Shown: positions 1-11,003 of the stretch, piece after piece
How the letters are laid out: each line of letters starts with the position of its first letter
Numbering within the stretch: the stretch's first letter is position 1
Source: Phoronis australis
Taxonomy: Eukaryota > Phoronida > Phoronidae
DNA: 64,000 nucleotides
Direction: 5' to 3'
Assembly (NCBI GenBank): GCA_002633005.1
Contig: NMRA01000159.1
Coordinates: forward strand, 701,520 to 765,519
Program-made: the position numbers and the translations under genes
Notes under the pieces: model-generated
The model's input: only the letters and a program-made list of their open reading frames with translations
What the model was told of the DNA's origin: nothing
The model's database searches: none

Positions 1-526
1 GGTACATTTGAGGTACCAAAATGTATAACTAATAAACTGGCTGACAAAGTTTTTATTTTATGAAATGAAAGTAACATGTTTTGTCAACATTTTGGCTAAG
101 TTTCATTCTCATAACTGGGGGCAGATTTGGTACAGCAGTGTACTGAACACAACCTCAAAATGGCATAACGGGGGGCAGTGTAGTAAAACTACTAAATGAG
201 GGTGGTAAATCGGAGTCGTGTTTCAAGACATCTGTGTAACAATCTACAGGCACCACTAAACAATGCCAAGTGAATAATAAATCAATAGCTTTCATTCAAG
301 GAAAAATATGAACAGTTTTAAAAACTGGACAGTTTTTATACCGTGAAAACATGGCTGCGACGCCGTAAAATGTGTTCGAGCCTATAACTTTAGAAAAACG
401 TAATATTTTGAGGAAATATTTTACCGCTGTTTATAGATCCCATAGGGCTACCTATGTGCCAAATTTGGTGAAAATCGGCTGACCCCCACCTTGCCGCTCA
501 TGGCTGGTGCTCTCGTGGACTAGTAC
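1..526 (-). mobile_element. Partial TTAA-target DNA transposon, inverted copy
   Basis: The sequence is the reverse complement of the first ~526 bp of the element starting at 1700, with only scattered differences. It ends at 526 in the shared terminal motif (cgtggactagtac) followed by TTAA at 527-530. The element continues past the left window edge, so only one end is seen. No coding function is visible in this part. Confidence 0.88.
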
Positions 527-675
527 TTAAACACTATCTTAAACACAACAAATTTGTTACGAACTGCTTGCACAAAATATAAAACATGTAATAAGCATTA
601 CAAAAAGAAGGTTTCACGCGCAAACGCTGTGGACCATAAACAAGTAGGTCTCTTAGTATCAAATTTGGAGTTAAA

Positions 676-745
676 TCGTGGTGGTGCAGTGGTAAAGCAT
701 GCGCGCTCTGTCCGCCAGGTCGTGAGTTCGAGTCTGTGGTGCTTG
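676..745 (+). repeat. tRNA-derived SINE head (pol III A and B box-like)
   Basis: An A-box-like tggtgcagtgg at about 682-692 and a B-box-like gttcgagtc at 726-734 are spaced as in a tRNA-derived pol III promoter. The acceptor arms do not pair as a full tRNA cloverleaf, so this is more likely a SINE head or tRNA pseudogene than a functional tRNA. Confidence 0.5.
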
Positions 746-869
746 CGGTTTTTCCTGTTTGACACTTTCTGCGTTTCTTTTTTGCCTTTTTTTCTTGGAT
801 AATACTTCGGGAATCAAGGAAAATGCTTGATTTTATAGGAAAAAGCAGAAAATTTTCCTGGGCGGGAGG

Positions 870-1027
870 GGGCAAACCCCGTTCCGATCTCCTCCCATGC
901 GGTGCTATGGCATCTACAATCTTGCTTTGAGCAAGTGTTTACAGACAAAATGTTGGCCCCCCCTTGTGATATCCTAGATCAGCCACTGGCACGTATAAAT
1001 TACGTGGGTAAGTTAATTCTTGCACCA
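870..1027 (+). repeat. Interspersed repeat, copy A
   Basis: About 158 bp is nearly identical to 35258-35418, including the stretch beginning gctatggcatctacaatctt and a C-run of different length. It includes gatcagccactg, resembling the terminus of hAT-like MITEs, but no second terminus was identified. Confidence 0.75.
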
Positions 1028-2378
1028 ATATAAATGTTTAGCATGACGTCATTGTGACGTTTTAGGCACAGTCTGACGGCATGTCTAATCTTATTTCCGG
1101 GACCAAATTCCGTCATCTACTGCCATTACACGTCATTACTAAACATCTGAATACTGTATGTGTACGCTACGTCAAAATGGGACCGAAGCAATCTCACTCG
1201 GGCTTCGAAGCGTACTCAGTCTGAACTGATTGGAATCAAGGGCTTGAGCGAATACCTCAACGATTACGCGACTTACTGAGTTGTAATAGAAACTGAAAGA
1301 TTCTATGAACCAGCCTTCCGAAAAAATAACTACACTTCAAACTGGTCACAATTTTCCTGACCCAGGTTACAAGTGATTTTGGCATTATTGAGCTAACTTA
1401 TAGGATAATAAACCCTGTTTTGATAATTTCAACCAATCCTGGATGCATCGTAAACGTCAATCTTCCAATTTAGAGACAGGAGTCAACTAAAAACTCGTAA
1501 CCCCTATCTAACAAATTGGACATTATTTTCTTAGTTGGTGGTCTTTTCCCACAATTGCCACGTAATTCACTGAAAGCGTAGGTCACGCTTGCCCCTTCAA
1601 CAGACTTTGAAATTTTCCAGTCCAAATTGTGAGAGTTGTCGATGGTCATTATTTTGTTTCAGATAACTGGTTGGGAAAGTCGTTTGTAGTATCTGTTAAG
1701 TACTAGTCCACGAGAGCACCAGCCATGAGCGGCAAGGTGGGGGTCAGCCGATTTTCACCAAATTTGGCACATAGGTAGTCCTATGGGATCTATGAACAGC
1801 GGTAAAATATTTCCTCAAAATATTGCGTTTTTCTAAAGTTATAGGCTCAAACACATTTTACGGCTTCGCAGCCATGTTTTCACGGTATAAAAACTGTCAG
1901 TTTTAACTGTTCATATTTTTCCTTGAATGAAAGCTATTGATTTATTATTCACTTGGCATTGTTTAGTGGTGCCTGTAGATTGTTACATAGATGTCTTGAA
2001 ACACGATTCCGATTTACCACCCTCATTTAGTAGTTTTACTACACTGCCCCCCGTTATGCCATTTTGAGGTTGTGTTCAGTACACTGCTGTACCAAATCTG
2101 CCCCCACTGTTATGAGAATGAAACTTAGCCAAAATGTTGACAAAACATGTTACTTTCATTTCATAAAATAAAAACTTTGTCAGCCAGTTTATTAGTTATA
2201 TATTTTGGCACCTCAAATGTACTAAAATGAGAAATTTTCATATATCTGAGATCGATGCGTGAGCACCGTAAAATCCGATTGTCCTTCATGTTTTTCGATA
2301 TTTTGCAACAAGTTAGTTCCTCCTGAATGTTTTGAACGTTTTACTACTGATCACTTAGGGCTATAGTACCCCTAAATA

Positions 2379-4916
2379 CCATACATGGCTCCATTTTGTA
2401 AAAAGCCGATTATGTCCTCCACAGTGAACAGGGTTAGACATGAACTCGACAAATGTAGGTTATTTTGATTTACAGTTGTTTTACTTTGCAATTTCCTCAT
2501 GGGTATTTCTTCACACATATTCAAGTCAGATTTTCTGTTGATCAAATGTTCATGCAATGCATTGTAATATCAAATGAAGGATAAGTTTGGTTGCATGACC
2601 GCAATTTTTCCCACGACTTAAAACAAAAGACCGCAGAAATTTTCCTGACGAAATACCGGGTTTGCAGTTCTGTAAAAACATTCGAATGACAAGACAAACT
2701 CCACCACTGTCCATGGCAACTCGTCGCATGTTTTTCGCCCATCGGTCCTACCATTGCTTTCCTTTGTTGTGTCATTGTTGGATGTAAGAACACAGGTCGC
2801 ATGGATATAGAACCTTGCGTACATCAGACCGTTGCCGATAAGTGCTCGTCATTATATCTTTATCATAACAACGGAAACAATGAAGATGCTAATCTATTGT
2901 TCTCTATGCGACCAGGTTTCCCGTGGATGACCAAAGATTAGAGGAATCCCAAAGTATCCACAAGCAATGACCACGCACCTTAGTAACTATTACCGCGCAC
3001 ACGAATACTTTCCGTGGAACCTAAACACCGAATTTTTATATCCGTGTATTGTGTTGTATTGCTCATGGTACGGGTTCAGACTCTGTTGTATTAAGATTCC
3101 AATCCCCAACCCTGTAATATGTAGTTTGAGTAAAAGTTCTAGACAATGCAGGTTTATGGATTTATTCTCATTCGAATGAAGAGTAAAAATCAAATTCTGC
3201 ACAGGTTTTTTAAAAGTAATCACTTATTGGAAGATCACACATCTAAAAATAAAACAATGTTTGACAATTTTATTCATTATCTTTTTTGAAAATTGCCTAC
3301 CTCACAGACAACTCATCTAAGTTGAAAATATTCCTCGTGAAAAAATATAAAACACCAACCAGAGACTTGTGTACTACAAAATATGTTTTCGTAATACAAT
3401 GCAAAGATAACTGTACAGTCAAAAGTGCAAATGTTATGACTTTAATAAAAAATTGCCTTCTAGATCTTTTCAACACTCTAATTGCTAAAGGACAGAGTCA
3501 ACCACACAAAGCTCATAATGTCAGGGAATTACATTTAAGGTGATGTAGTCTCACTGCGAAAAAGTGATTTCGTAATATCGCTTACAACACCGAAATTTCT
3601 TCTTCACAAACTTGAGGTAGCTGTTTTTACCACATCAATGTTCTTATAAAACTAACCACCACAAAATGAAAAATTGGCTTGTCGGTTCCAATTAGGCAGC
3701 ATTTTACAATGAAATGGTCATGAAAAAATACTTTTGCAACATGGTTTGCATTACAATTGCCCTACGATTACAGTTGTACATACATACTAGACCAGTAAAA
3801 AAATTACCCATGTGAACCATAAAATGGTCAATTCGCCAAAAAAACAAGGAGCCGCCAGAGCTAATGTGCCAATACTTTTCAGTACTGCAACAAAAATCAT
3901 TTGAAGTGGACATAAACTCGCCTAAAATCACNCCCCTAAATACCATACATGGCTCCATTTTGTAAAAAGCCGATTATGTCCTCCACAGTGAACAGCGTTA
4001 GACATGAAGTCGACAAATGTAGGTTATTTTGATTTACAGTTTGCTTTACTTTGCAATTTCCTCATGGGTATTTCTTCACACATATTCAAGTCTGTTTTTC
4101 TGTTGATCAAATGTTCATGCAATGCATTGTAATATCAAATGAAGGATAAGTTTGGTTGCATGACCGCCATTTTTCCCACGATTTAAAACAAAAGACCGCA
4201 GAAATTTTCCTGACGAAATACCGGGTTTGCAGTTCTGTAAAAACATTTGAATGACAAGACAAACTCCACCACTTTCCATGGCAACTCGTCGCATGTTTTT
4301 CGCCCATCGGTCCTATCATTGTTTTCCTTTGTTGTGTCATTGTTGGATGTAACAACACAGGTCGCATGGATATACATGTAGAACCTTGCGTACATCAGAC
4401 CGTTGCCGATAAGTGCTCGTCATTATATCTTTCTTATAACAACGGAAACAATGAAGATACTAATGTATTGTTCTCTATGCGACCAGGTTTCCCGTGGATG
4501 ACCACAGATTAGAGGAATCCCAAAGTATCCACAAACAATGACCACGCACCTTAGTAACTATTACCGCGCACACGAATCCTTTCCGTGGAACCTAAACACC
4601 GAATTTTATATCCGTGTATTGGGTTGTATTGCTCATGGTACGGGTTCAGACTCTGTTGCATTAAGATTCCAATCCCCAACCCTGTAGTATGTAGTTTGAG
4701 TAAAATTTCTAGACAATGCAGGTTTATGGATTTATTCTCATTCAAATGAAGAGTAAAAATCAAATTCTGCACAGGTTTTTTAAAAGTAATCACTTATTGG
4801 AAGATCACACATCTAAAAATAAAACAATGTTTGACAATTTTATTCATTATCTTATTTGAAAATTGCCTACCTCACAGACAACTCATCTAAGTTGAAAATA
4901 TTCCTTGTGAAAAAAT
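2379..4916 (+). repeat. Tandem duplication inside TTAA element copy 1
   Basis: Sequence 2379-3931 restarts at 3934 with the same cctaaataccatacatgg stretch and runs to the gap at 4917. The two units differ by scattered substitutions and small indels. The joint is a single N at 3932. The homologous element at 55519-60550 has only one unit. It could be a real duplication or two haplotypes stitched by the assembler. Confidence 0.82.
3286..3543 (+). other. Conserved open frame within the TTAA element
   Basis: An open frame of about 85 codons here is also open at 57111-57368 in the other element copy, with only a few amino-acid differences, and begins again at 4856 before the gap. It does not resemble a family I know, lacks a convincing ATG, and no catalytic motif is visible. 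It may be an exon remnant of the element or chance conservation between young copies. Confidence 0.25.
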
Positions 4917-5208
4917 NNNNNNNNNNNNNNNNNNNNNNNNNNNNNNNNNNNNNNNNNNNNNNNNNNNNNNNNNNNNNNNNNNNNNNNNNNNNNNNNNNNN
5001 NNNNNNNNNNNNNNNNNNNNNNNNNNNNNNNNNNNNNNNNNNNNNNNNNNNNNNNNNNNNNNNNNNNNNNNNNNNNNNNNNNNNNNNNNNNNNNNNNNNN
5101 NNNNNNNNNNNNNNNNNNNNNNNNNNNNNNNNNNNNNNNNNNNNNNNNNNNNNNNNNNNNNNNNNNNNNNNNNNNNNNNNNNNNNNNNNNNNNNNNNNNN
5201 NNNNNNNN
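4917..5208. other. Assembly gap (292 N)
   Basis: A run of N interrupts TTAA element copy 1. By comparison with the copy at 55519-60550, sequence corresponding to roughly 57175-59028 is missing, far more than 292 bp, so the gap size is not literal. Confidence 0.98.
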
Positions 5209-6763
5209 TTTAATTAACTTCATAATCGCAGAAAATCATTGGTAGACAAAACATACTCCCTAGTTTCTAAAAGTAGTTCATGGGCAGAAGTCATGTTACA
5301 CATTTGGTGGTTGTTATGAAAAGTTATGATGACTACCTATTTTCTATGCCAATGTATACATGTAGTTGCATAAACATCAACACATTTGAATAAGATATGA
5401 TTAAGCAATAAGGCCCAAGATATAAGCAATCACGGTGTGTGAATAAAAGTATTTTTGCATGAATGACGTGCTTCTAAAAATATTCCTCAGGGTCAGACCC
5501 TGGAGTTTAGTGATTCCTACCTGAGCTCACGCGAAGCAGGACGTTGAACCTTGAAAGTCTTTGGTCATTTTTCAGACCTCTATCAGAATCAGATTTCTCC
5601 TCTAGTGTGCAGTGGATGTTCTAAGTGCCTTTGGCTACGCCGATATATCTCGAGTGTTGTAACGATGATTCGGGCAAGTGAATCTAATACGGTAGATTAT
5701 ATAGCTCCTGCTGCACACAGTGCCTCCGAGGCAGACACCGAGAGTCTGCCTGAGACAAACTACTCAGGAGGACACGTTCCACCTCCACATCAGCTCCACG
5801 TACTCTTATAAGGTGCTCAAATGTCTCGCTCTATACCTTGTGCATTCCCCTAGAGTTTCCAAAGTTGTTTCTCTCCGCAATTTGTAGGAATACCACATTT
5901 GATGCGACTGGCAGTGCCAGATAAATAGATAAATTCGCAAACCCGCACTTTAGGTCAGCCATCATTCAACTAACGCATTGTCAGCTTTAGTTTGGTATTC
6001 AGACGAATTGGATGAACAAATTTAGTATAATTTATATTTTATTGGGAAATGCTAGTGTCCTTAAAATTAATTAAAAACATTTAAGCAAACCAATTGTTTT
6101 AATTGTTGTATAATACCACGGCATATTAATGCGTAGAAACGGCGCACAACTAGTGACTGGTTTAACATGACAAATATGACATACGCGGTCTGAAAATAGT
6201 GATTTTCAGACACCTATTACCAAGACTGCCTGAAGGGCTGACAAAGTTTTTATTGTATTAATTTCAAGGGCATGGAGTCTTCTACATGTCCATGTTATTA
6301 TTTTTGGTTTTCTCGCGGGGGCAGCTTCGCTATAAGGGTACAGCTTACTGCTGGTTTTTCACAAGACGGAAACGTACCTCCGCGGAAACAGTTCCACTGT
6401 TACCATGGTAACCGATATTGCAGTGTCGGTGCCGTTTTTACTGACATTGGTCATGAACCTATCATGTGATATCAAAATTGTTCAGAAACGATTCTAATTG
6501 AAGCAGAAACTGGAGTAGAAAATTTGGTCAAAAATGACTCATTCCACACCAAGAAATTGCCTCATTTTGCCCCCCAGAACACTTCCCTTGTATCTCCTAA
6601 ACCACCAAACTTTGTGGTGTCATACTTCACCTATTTTCTCTCATCCCTAATGTGATTTATCAGACTAAACATGGATCTGAATGGTTGACCCCCCACCTTG
6701 CCGCTTGTTGGCTGTACTGTGGTCGGTGGATCCGTGGACTGATACTTAATACGCCAAAACCTA

Positions 6764-6913
6764 GGGCGCGTTCAGTAGACGCTAGGACCTACGCTAGGAC
6801 CTAGCTAAAACCTAGTCAAAGTCACGTGTTCTGATTTAAAATACACGACAATATCTCACGTAATCTCGCGAAGTCTTGCTTTTAGCGAGGTCCTAGCGTT
6901 AATGAACGGGAGC
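6764..6913 (+). mobile_element. MITE, family M1, copy 1
   Basis: A ~150 bp element with imperfect terminal inverted repeats: gcgttcagtagacgctagga at the left and tcctagcgttaatgaacg at the right. Further copies lie at 24032-24183 (same orientation), 9979-10121 and 48301-48444 (opposite). It has no coding capacity. The superfamily is unknown; the target-site duplication is not clear. Confidence 0.8.
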
Positions 6914-7411
6914 CTGGGTTGGCATCCTTTTAAAGCCTTTATTGGTCGACACCAGGCTTAGTAGTTTGTAGTGACTCTACATGTACAAATCTTTTTGTGT
7001 TCCGAGCGGATATTCACAATTCACAGGAACTACAAACATATCTACACACCAATACGTGTGTTCCTCAAATTCGATGAATGGAGACACGGTGATTTATTTT
7101 TTGTTATTCTTTGTATTCCATACATGATGACAAGATCAATTAGGTGACAAAATTTCAGCTAAATTCATAAAGGCCTTGCTGGAGGATACCTGGTCTTCAA
7201 TGGAGCTGGGTGTGGGTGGAGCCAATCCTTGGAGTCGTTATTTTACAGGATCGTAGAAAAGTGTCCAAGTTTGGCCGACTTCAGAACATCATTTCTCAGA
7301 AACAGCTGATTGGATTCATTTGAAACCTTCATGTCTCATCCTTTATGCATTGTTCCCTAAAATGAGTTTAGGAATTGTTCTTGGTTTGTTAGACGTTTGG
7401 ATAAGGGACAA
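6914..7411. other. No feature recognised
   Basis: About 500 bp of unique-looking sequence between a MITE and a LINE remnant, with no coding signal, tRNA or repeat that I recognise. Confidence 0.5.
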
Positions 7412-8085
7412 TCAAAAATAGATTTTTATGATTTCCGCGAAAAAATTAATACGAAAACGAAATGCTATTTTAGAAAACAGTAACAGCGCTTTTGAGATCT
7501 CAGCTTTTTTAATGTTTATTACGAAATCTTCAGAATACAATGAATATACATAACCCAGAAAGCGCCAAGAGGCATTAGATCTGGGTAAAAAAATACAAAG
7601 AAGTCTACATACAATTATTATATACGAATACATAAATAAAAAAACTGATGTTAACAATACAATGATATATGAAAATAATTCATTTACATACAGATGTATA
7701 AAATTCTATCCACTCACACAAAGAGATTTAATGTTTTAAAGAAATTCTGATACTATTTCAAATAAAACCTTATTTTCGTTTGAGTTAAGTTCTTGACATC
7801 CATATAGAAAGAAATTAACTTTGTTGTACAATTGCGGAACTTCAGAATATTTTTTGTAAACATTGGGGTATTGTTCGAGTGCCTGGAAGAGCTGTACCCT
7901 CTCCTCCTTGCATACCTCACAAGCAAAGAAAACATGAGGATATGTCTGGGTATCTCCACAGGAAAACAGAGGCGAAATATTAGATCTCAGCTTGAACACT
8001 TATATCGAAAAAATTGTTCACGACGTTGTTTGGCTATCAATGTACCTTTCTTTTTTGCTAAACTTTATTAAAAAGACATAACTGA
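7412..8085 (-). pseudogene. Non-LTR retrotransposon 3' remnant
   Basis: The minus strand at 7999-7736 encodes ISPLFSCGDTQTYPHVFFAC followed by a charged helix-like stretch. This is the cysteine/histidine-containing tail typically found after the reverse transcriptase domain of LINEs (pattern S-P-L-C-x-C-G-x..H-x-F..C). The open frame is short and upstream sequence is broken by stops, so it is a decayed fragment. A related piece with an internal deletion lies at 38120-38257. The element abuts the (AT)n tract at 8133. Confidence 0.65.
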
Positions 8086-8129
8086 TCGGTGAAAAGTCAA
8101 AAATCAAATTCTACAGGCTTTCTACTTTC

Positions 8130-8246
<117 letters not shown>

Positions 8247-8395
8247 ATGTATTTTTACTGTGTTAAAATATGTAGTTTTGTAACCTTAATGCGATTCAAA
8301 AGCCATGTGCAAAGCGTTTTTGTTAAAAATGAGGTTGCTCTTGTAGATTTGCAATTTTCATTCATTCTTCAGGCAATTTGTACATTCAATTTCAG

Positions 8396-9173
8396 GTACA
8401 TATTCTCAAACAGGACGACTTGGACAACCGGTCGAAACCTCTTATACAGAAGAGCGAAAATAGTGATGGACGATTACAATCAGTATACCTACCACACCTT
8501 CATGGACGGGGACATGATTTGGAATTGGTCTGAATGGCCTCATTTCGATGCTAACATCAATCGATCAAACTTGTCTCCAATGCGGGCGTACGAACAGTTT
8601 TTGTTACGAAATCTTCCCGTTTACAGCAACCCGTTTTACTGTCACTCGGGAACTAGTAAAAGTAGCATGAAAAACGATATGGAATTATTGATGAGAAAAT
8701 ATGCTTGTGGATCGCGATGTGCCCAAACTAACAGAACATTTCCCGCTATTTGTCTTGCAATTGCACCGGACGCTGCAGTTGCCAGTTTCCACAGGCATGC
8801 CATCGACAAGCTCTTGCCGTACAGTGAGCAATACGAAGCCAAATCTTGGTGGGTGTCTCAACAGATTATGTACGTTCGATTGTACGCTACGTTCTACAAA
8901 CAAAGTTTGACTTTCCTTCCAGTAACAGTTTGCAATCTGTTCCACTCCAAGTATCCTCGCGGCTTGATCTCGTACCACGAAATTATAGATGCAGAAAAAT
9001 TAATGTCGCCTCCTTCGAAACGGAACTTGTCCATTTGGTTCGAAATGCATAATGTATTTAACAAGCCGCGCCTAGTACCCACGTGCCATCATATACTAGA
9101 CCCAACCTTAAAGAGAACACCGAACTCTAATATGGAAATGTATGTTATGGATAGCGTGATCGTCAAGAATTAA
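8396..9173 (+). CDS. Last exon of glycosyltransferase-like gene, paralog 1
   Basis: The exon follows a polypyrimidine tract and CAG acceptor ending at 8395, enters in phase 2 and runs 259 codons open to TAA at 9171-9173. The product has TTWTTGRNLLYRRA near its start, then FMDGDMIW, whose D-G-D resembles the DxD metal/nucleotide-sugar motif of GT-A glycosyltransferases. Later come AIDKLLPYSEQYEAKSWW and YPRGLISYHE. Six N-x-S/T sequons suggest a lumenal or secreted location. Paralog 2 at 46622-47399 has identical length and about 19 amino-acid differences. The preceding exon is not found in 1-8395; by analogy with 32684-32935 it should carry a membrane anchor. The glycosyltransferase assignment is inference; the exon structure is well supported. 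Confidence 0.75.
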
Positions 9174-9544
9174 TTCGGCACTCTTCATATGCCGGCTATG
9201 TATTCATATACCGTCTTTTTTCTTTAATCATTTATAATGGAATAAGACAGCTTAACAAAAACACGCATTCCATGAAGTCACTCAAACAGGCACACACTGG
9301 CACATAAACCTTGACCGTTGCGGAAGTCCGTAATTGGGCTTTGTTTCTTGACATATAATAAAACAACTCACCTTCATTGCTAAATGCATCATTAGTCATG
9401 GCTCTTTGACTTATTTTTCTGTAGAACACCCTTGATACGTGGGGATGACGCTCGTCATTTTAGTTTTACTAGTTTTACTATTTTACTTATTTTCTCATTA
9501 TAGAGTACTGAATGTGATGCTTGGCTTCATAATTGTGGATAATT

Positions 9545-9658
9545 AATACCGGTTCACTAGTTAGTACCGGTACACTAGTCAATACTGGTACAGTAAGTAG
9601 TACCGACACAGCGATTAGCACTAGCACAGTAAAATGTAGCGGTTCAGTGATTAGCATT
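9545..9658 (+). repeat. 18-bp minisatellite downstream of paralog 1
   Basis: About six degenerate 18-bp units of type tagtaccggtacactagt in succession. The equivalent array after paralog 2 (47829-47975) has about two extra units. Confidence 0.8.
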
Positions 9659-9978
9659 GGTTTCCACATTTACAAATTGCCACTTTTAAAGGTGCTTAGC
9701 TTCAGTAACCCTTTCTGGTTCGATGCAGTCGAGCAAGCATGTCTACGGGAACTAAGACGACTTTCATGACGAAGAATTCCAACTCCACTTTTTTGGTGGC
9801 CGTTAACTTTTTCACCGCGCGATTACTATAAAGTGTTTGAATTGACGTCTCGCGAGTTTGGCCACAACAAGAGACTGAGCGAAGCGCTTCGCTAATTCCT
9901 TACGAGCCTAGCCAGCACGTGCTGGCTACTGACCACCAAGCGGCACGCGGGGAACTAGTGAGAGCGAAGCGCGTGACC

Positions 9979-10121
9979 TGCCTCCCGTTCGCTAACGCTA
10001 AGACCTCGCTAAAAGGCAAGACTGTGCGAGCTTACGAGATATATTGTCGTGCATTTTAGATGAGAACACGTGACGTTAAGTAGATTTTACCTAGGTCCTA
10101 GCGTTACTAAACGCATGCCTG
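9979..10121 (-). mobile_element. MITE, family M1, copy 3
   Basis: The reverse orientation copy of the 6764-6913 element, with ends cctcccgttcgctaacgcta and cctagcgttactaaacgca. It belongs to the duplicated block and has its paralog at 48301-48444, so its insertion predates that duplication. Confidence 0.8.
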
Positions 10122-10663
10122 GTGGCTGACCTTTGCAAAACGTAGCATGGCAAGACATCCGGAAGTGTTTGTGAGATTTGTCTCTTGGACATTTTCGTGA
10201 ACTGGCGTGATTTCGCGTAACTGTTATCCAGCGACGGAAGCCCCATTGAACTTCGACAGATTTTCATGGATATGCTCCAATAATATTGACACAAATGTCT
10301 CCAGAGTCATGTGTTAGTGAAAACTCATATGAAAAAATGAAGATTTCGATGTTCTTCGCTGCACTGGCATTTTGAAATGAGTAATTTTTATGGCGTATGT
10401 TACCGCCTGTGTAGCCTACTTTCTTGCGCCGTCCACAGGCGATGTAATTGCCTACCACCTTCTTAGTTGTTGACATCAGTGAATCTGAAAATAACGTTGT
10501 TCGCCTATTTAACAGTGCTTTGTGTTACTTCCTAGCACAATTACGGTAAAACCCCACCAATTTCGTACAAAATAATTTCCGAATTGCACTTCTTCATTTT
10601 TCAAGCGCTTCTAACAATGTTGTGAATGTCCACAATTTTTCAAAATATTTTCTGTTGGTAGCT
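10122..10663 (+). repeat. Tail of duplicated block with unoccupied insertion site
   Basis: This stretch is paralogous to 48445-48761 plus 54212-54464. It reads straight through ctactttcttgcgccgtcc at 10418-10436, whereas the other copy has 5.45 kb inserted after actttcttg. It is therefore the empty site for that element. Homology ends near 10663. Confidence 0.88.
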
Positions 10664-10729
10664 ACATGTATGGTAATAGAACTTGAATGTGACAAAGCCA
10701 AGGTACTAAACTACACGGTTAACGGACTC

Positions 10730-11003
10730 ATAAACACCCTCACAGACGCATGAACACGAGTCACGTACCTGCAAACACCGTTCACTGACTCACACACACG
10801 GGAACGTACTCACAAAACACGACCCATTCACCCAAATACATGGGACACGGACTCACATTCACGAAAAAAACACGCCGGGTTAACGGACCGCCAAACACGG
10901 TTCAAGTACATGTACGGACAAAATGTAGATGTCCGCTGACCCAGGAAGCCGATGTGTCCGTGACCCGTGTTTGGCGGTCCGTTAACGTGTTTCCTCGTGA
11001 ATA
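10730..11003. repeat. Degenerate C/A-rich repeats ending in a strong inverted repeat
   Basis: Irregular units around actcac-aacac precede an inverted repeat. The arm 10880-10900 is a perfect 21-bp reverse complement of 10965-10985, and pairing continues imperfectly outward to about 10858 and 11001 (ttcacga / tcgtgaa). The loop is ~64 bp. Small palindromic element or transcribed hairpin are both possible. Confidence 0.75.

Larger units (their letters stand above)
531..1695. other. Spacer between two TTAA elements
   Basis: This 1.2 kb separates two transposon ends that face each other back to back. It holds a tRNA-like SINE head and one copy of an interspersed repeat (separate entries). The rest is unremarkable AT-rich sequence with no gene I can support. 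Confidence 0.6.
1700..6745 (+). mobile_element. TTAA-target DNA transposon, copy 1
   Basis: The element is bounded by TTAA at 1696-1699 and 6746-6749. Its left end starts gtactagtccacg and the right end, read in reverse, starts gtatcagtccacg. The inverted similarity continues ~50 bp through a ggcaaggtgggggtcagcc block. It is homologous over most of its length to 55519-60550. It contains a partial internal tandem duplication and an N-gap, so its real length is uncertain. TTAA targets are known for piggyBac and Kolobok families. I could not identify a transposase domain, so the superfamily is open and the copy may be non-autonomous. Confidence 0.88.

Noticed and set aside
676-745. Functional tRNA gene
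   Set aside because: Acceptor and anticodon stems do not form; only the pol III boxes are recognisable.
2640-2830. THAP-like cysteine pattern in the TTAA element (+ strand, C-C-V-I-V-G-C)
   Set aside because: No start, an in-frame stop upstream and no F-H..F-P or C-x2-H follow-up; similar open frames exist on the other strand.
4867-5223. Open frames spanning the N-gap (also 21110-21798)
   Set aside because: They consist of unknown bases and carry no information.
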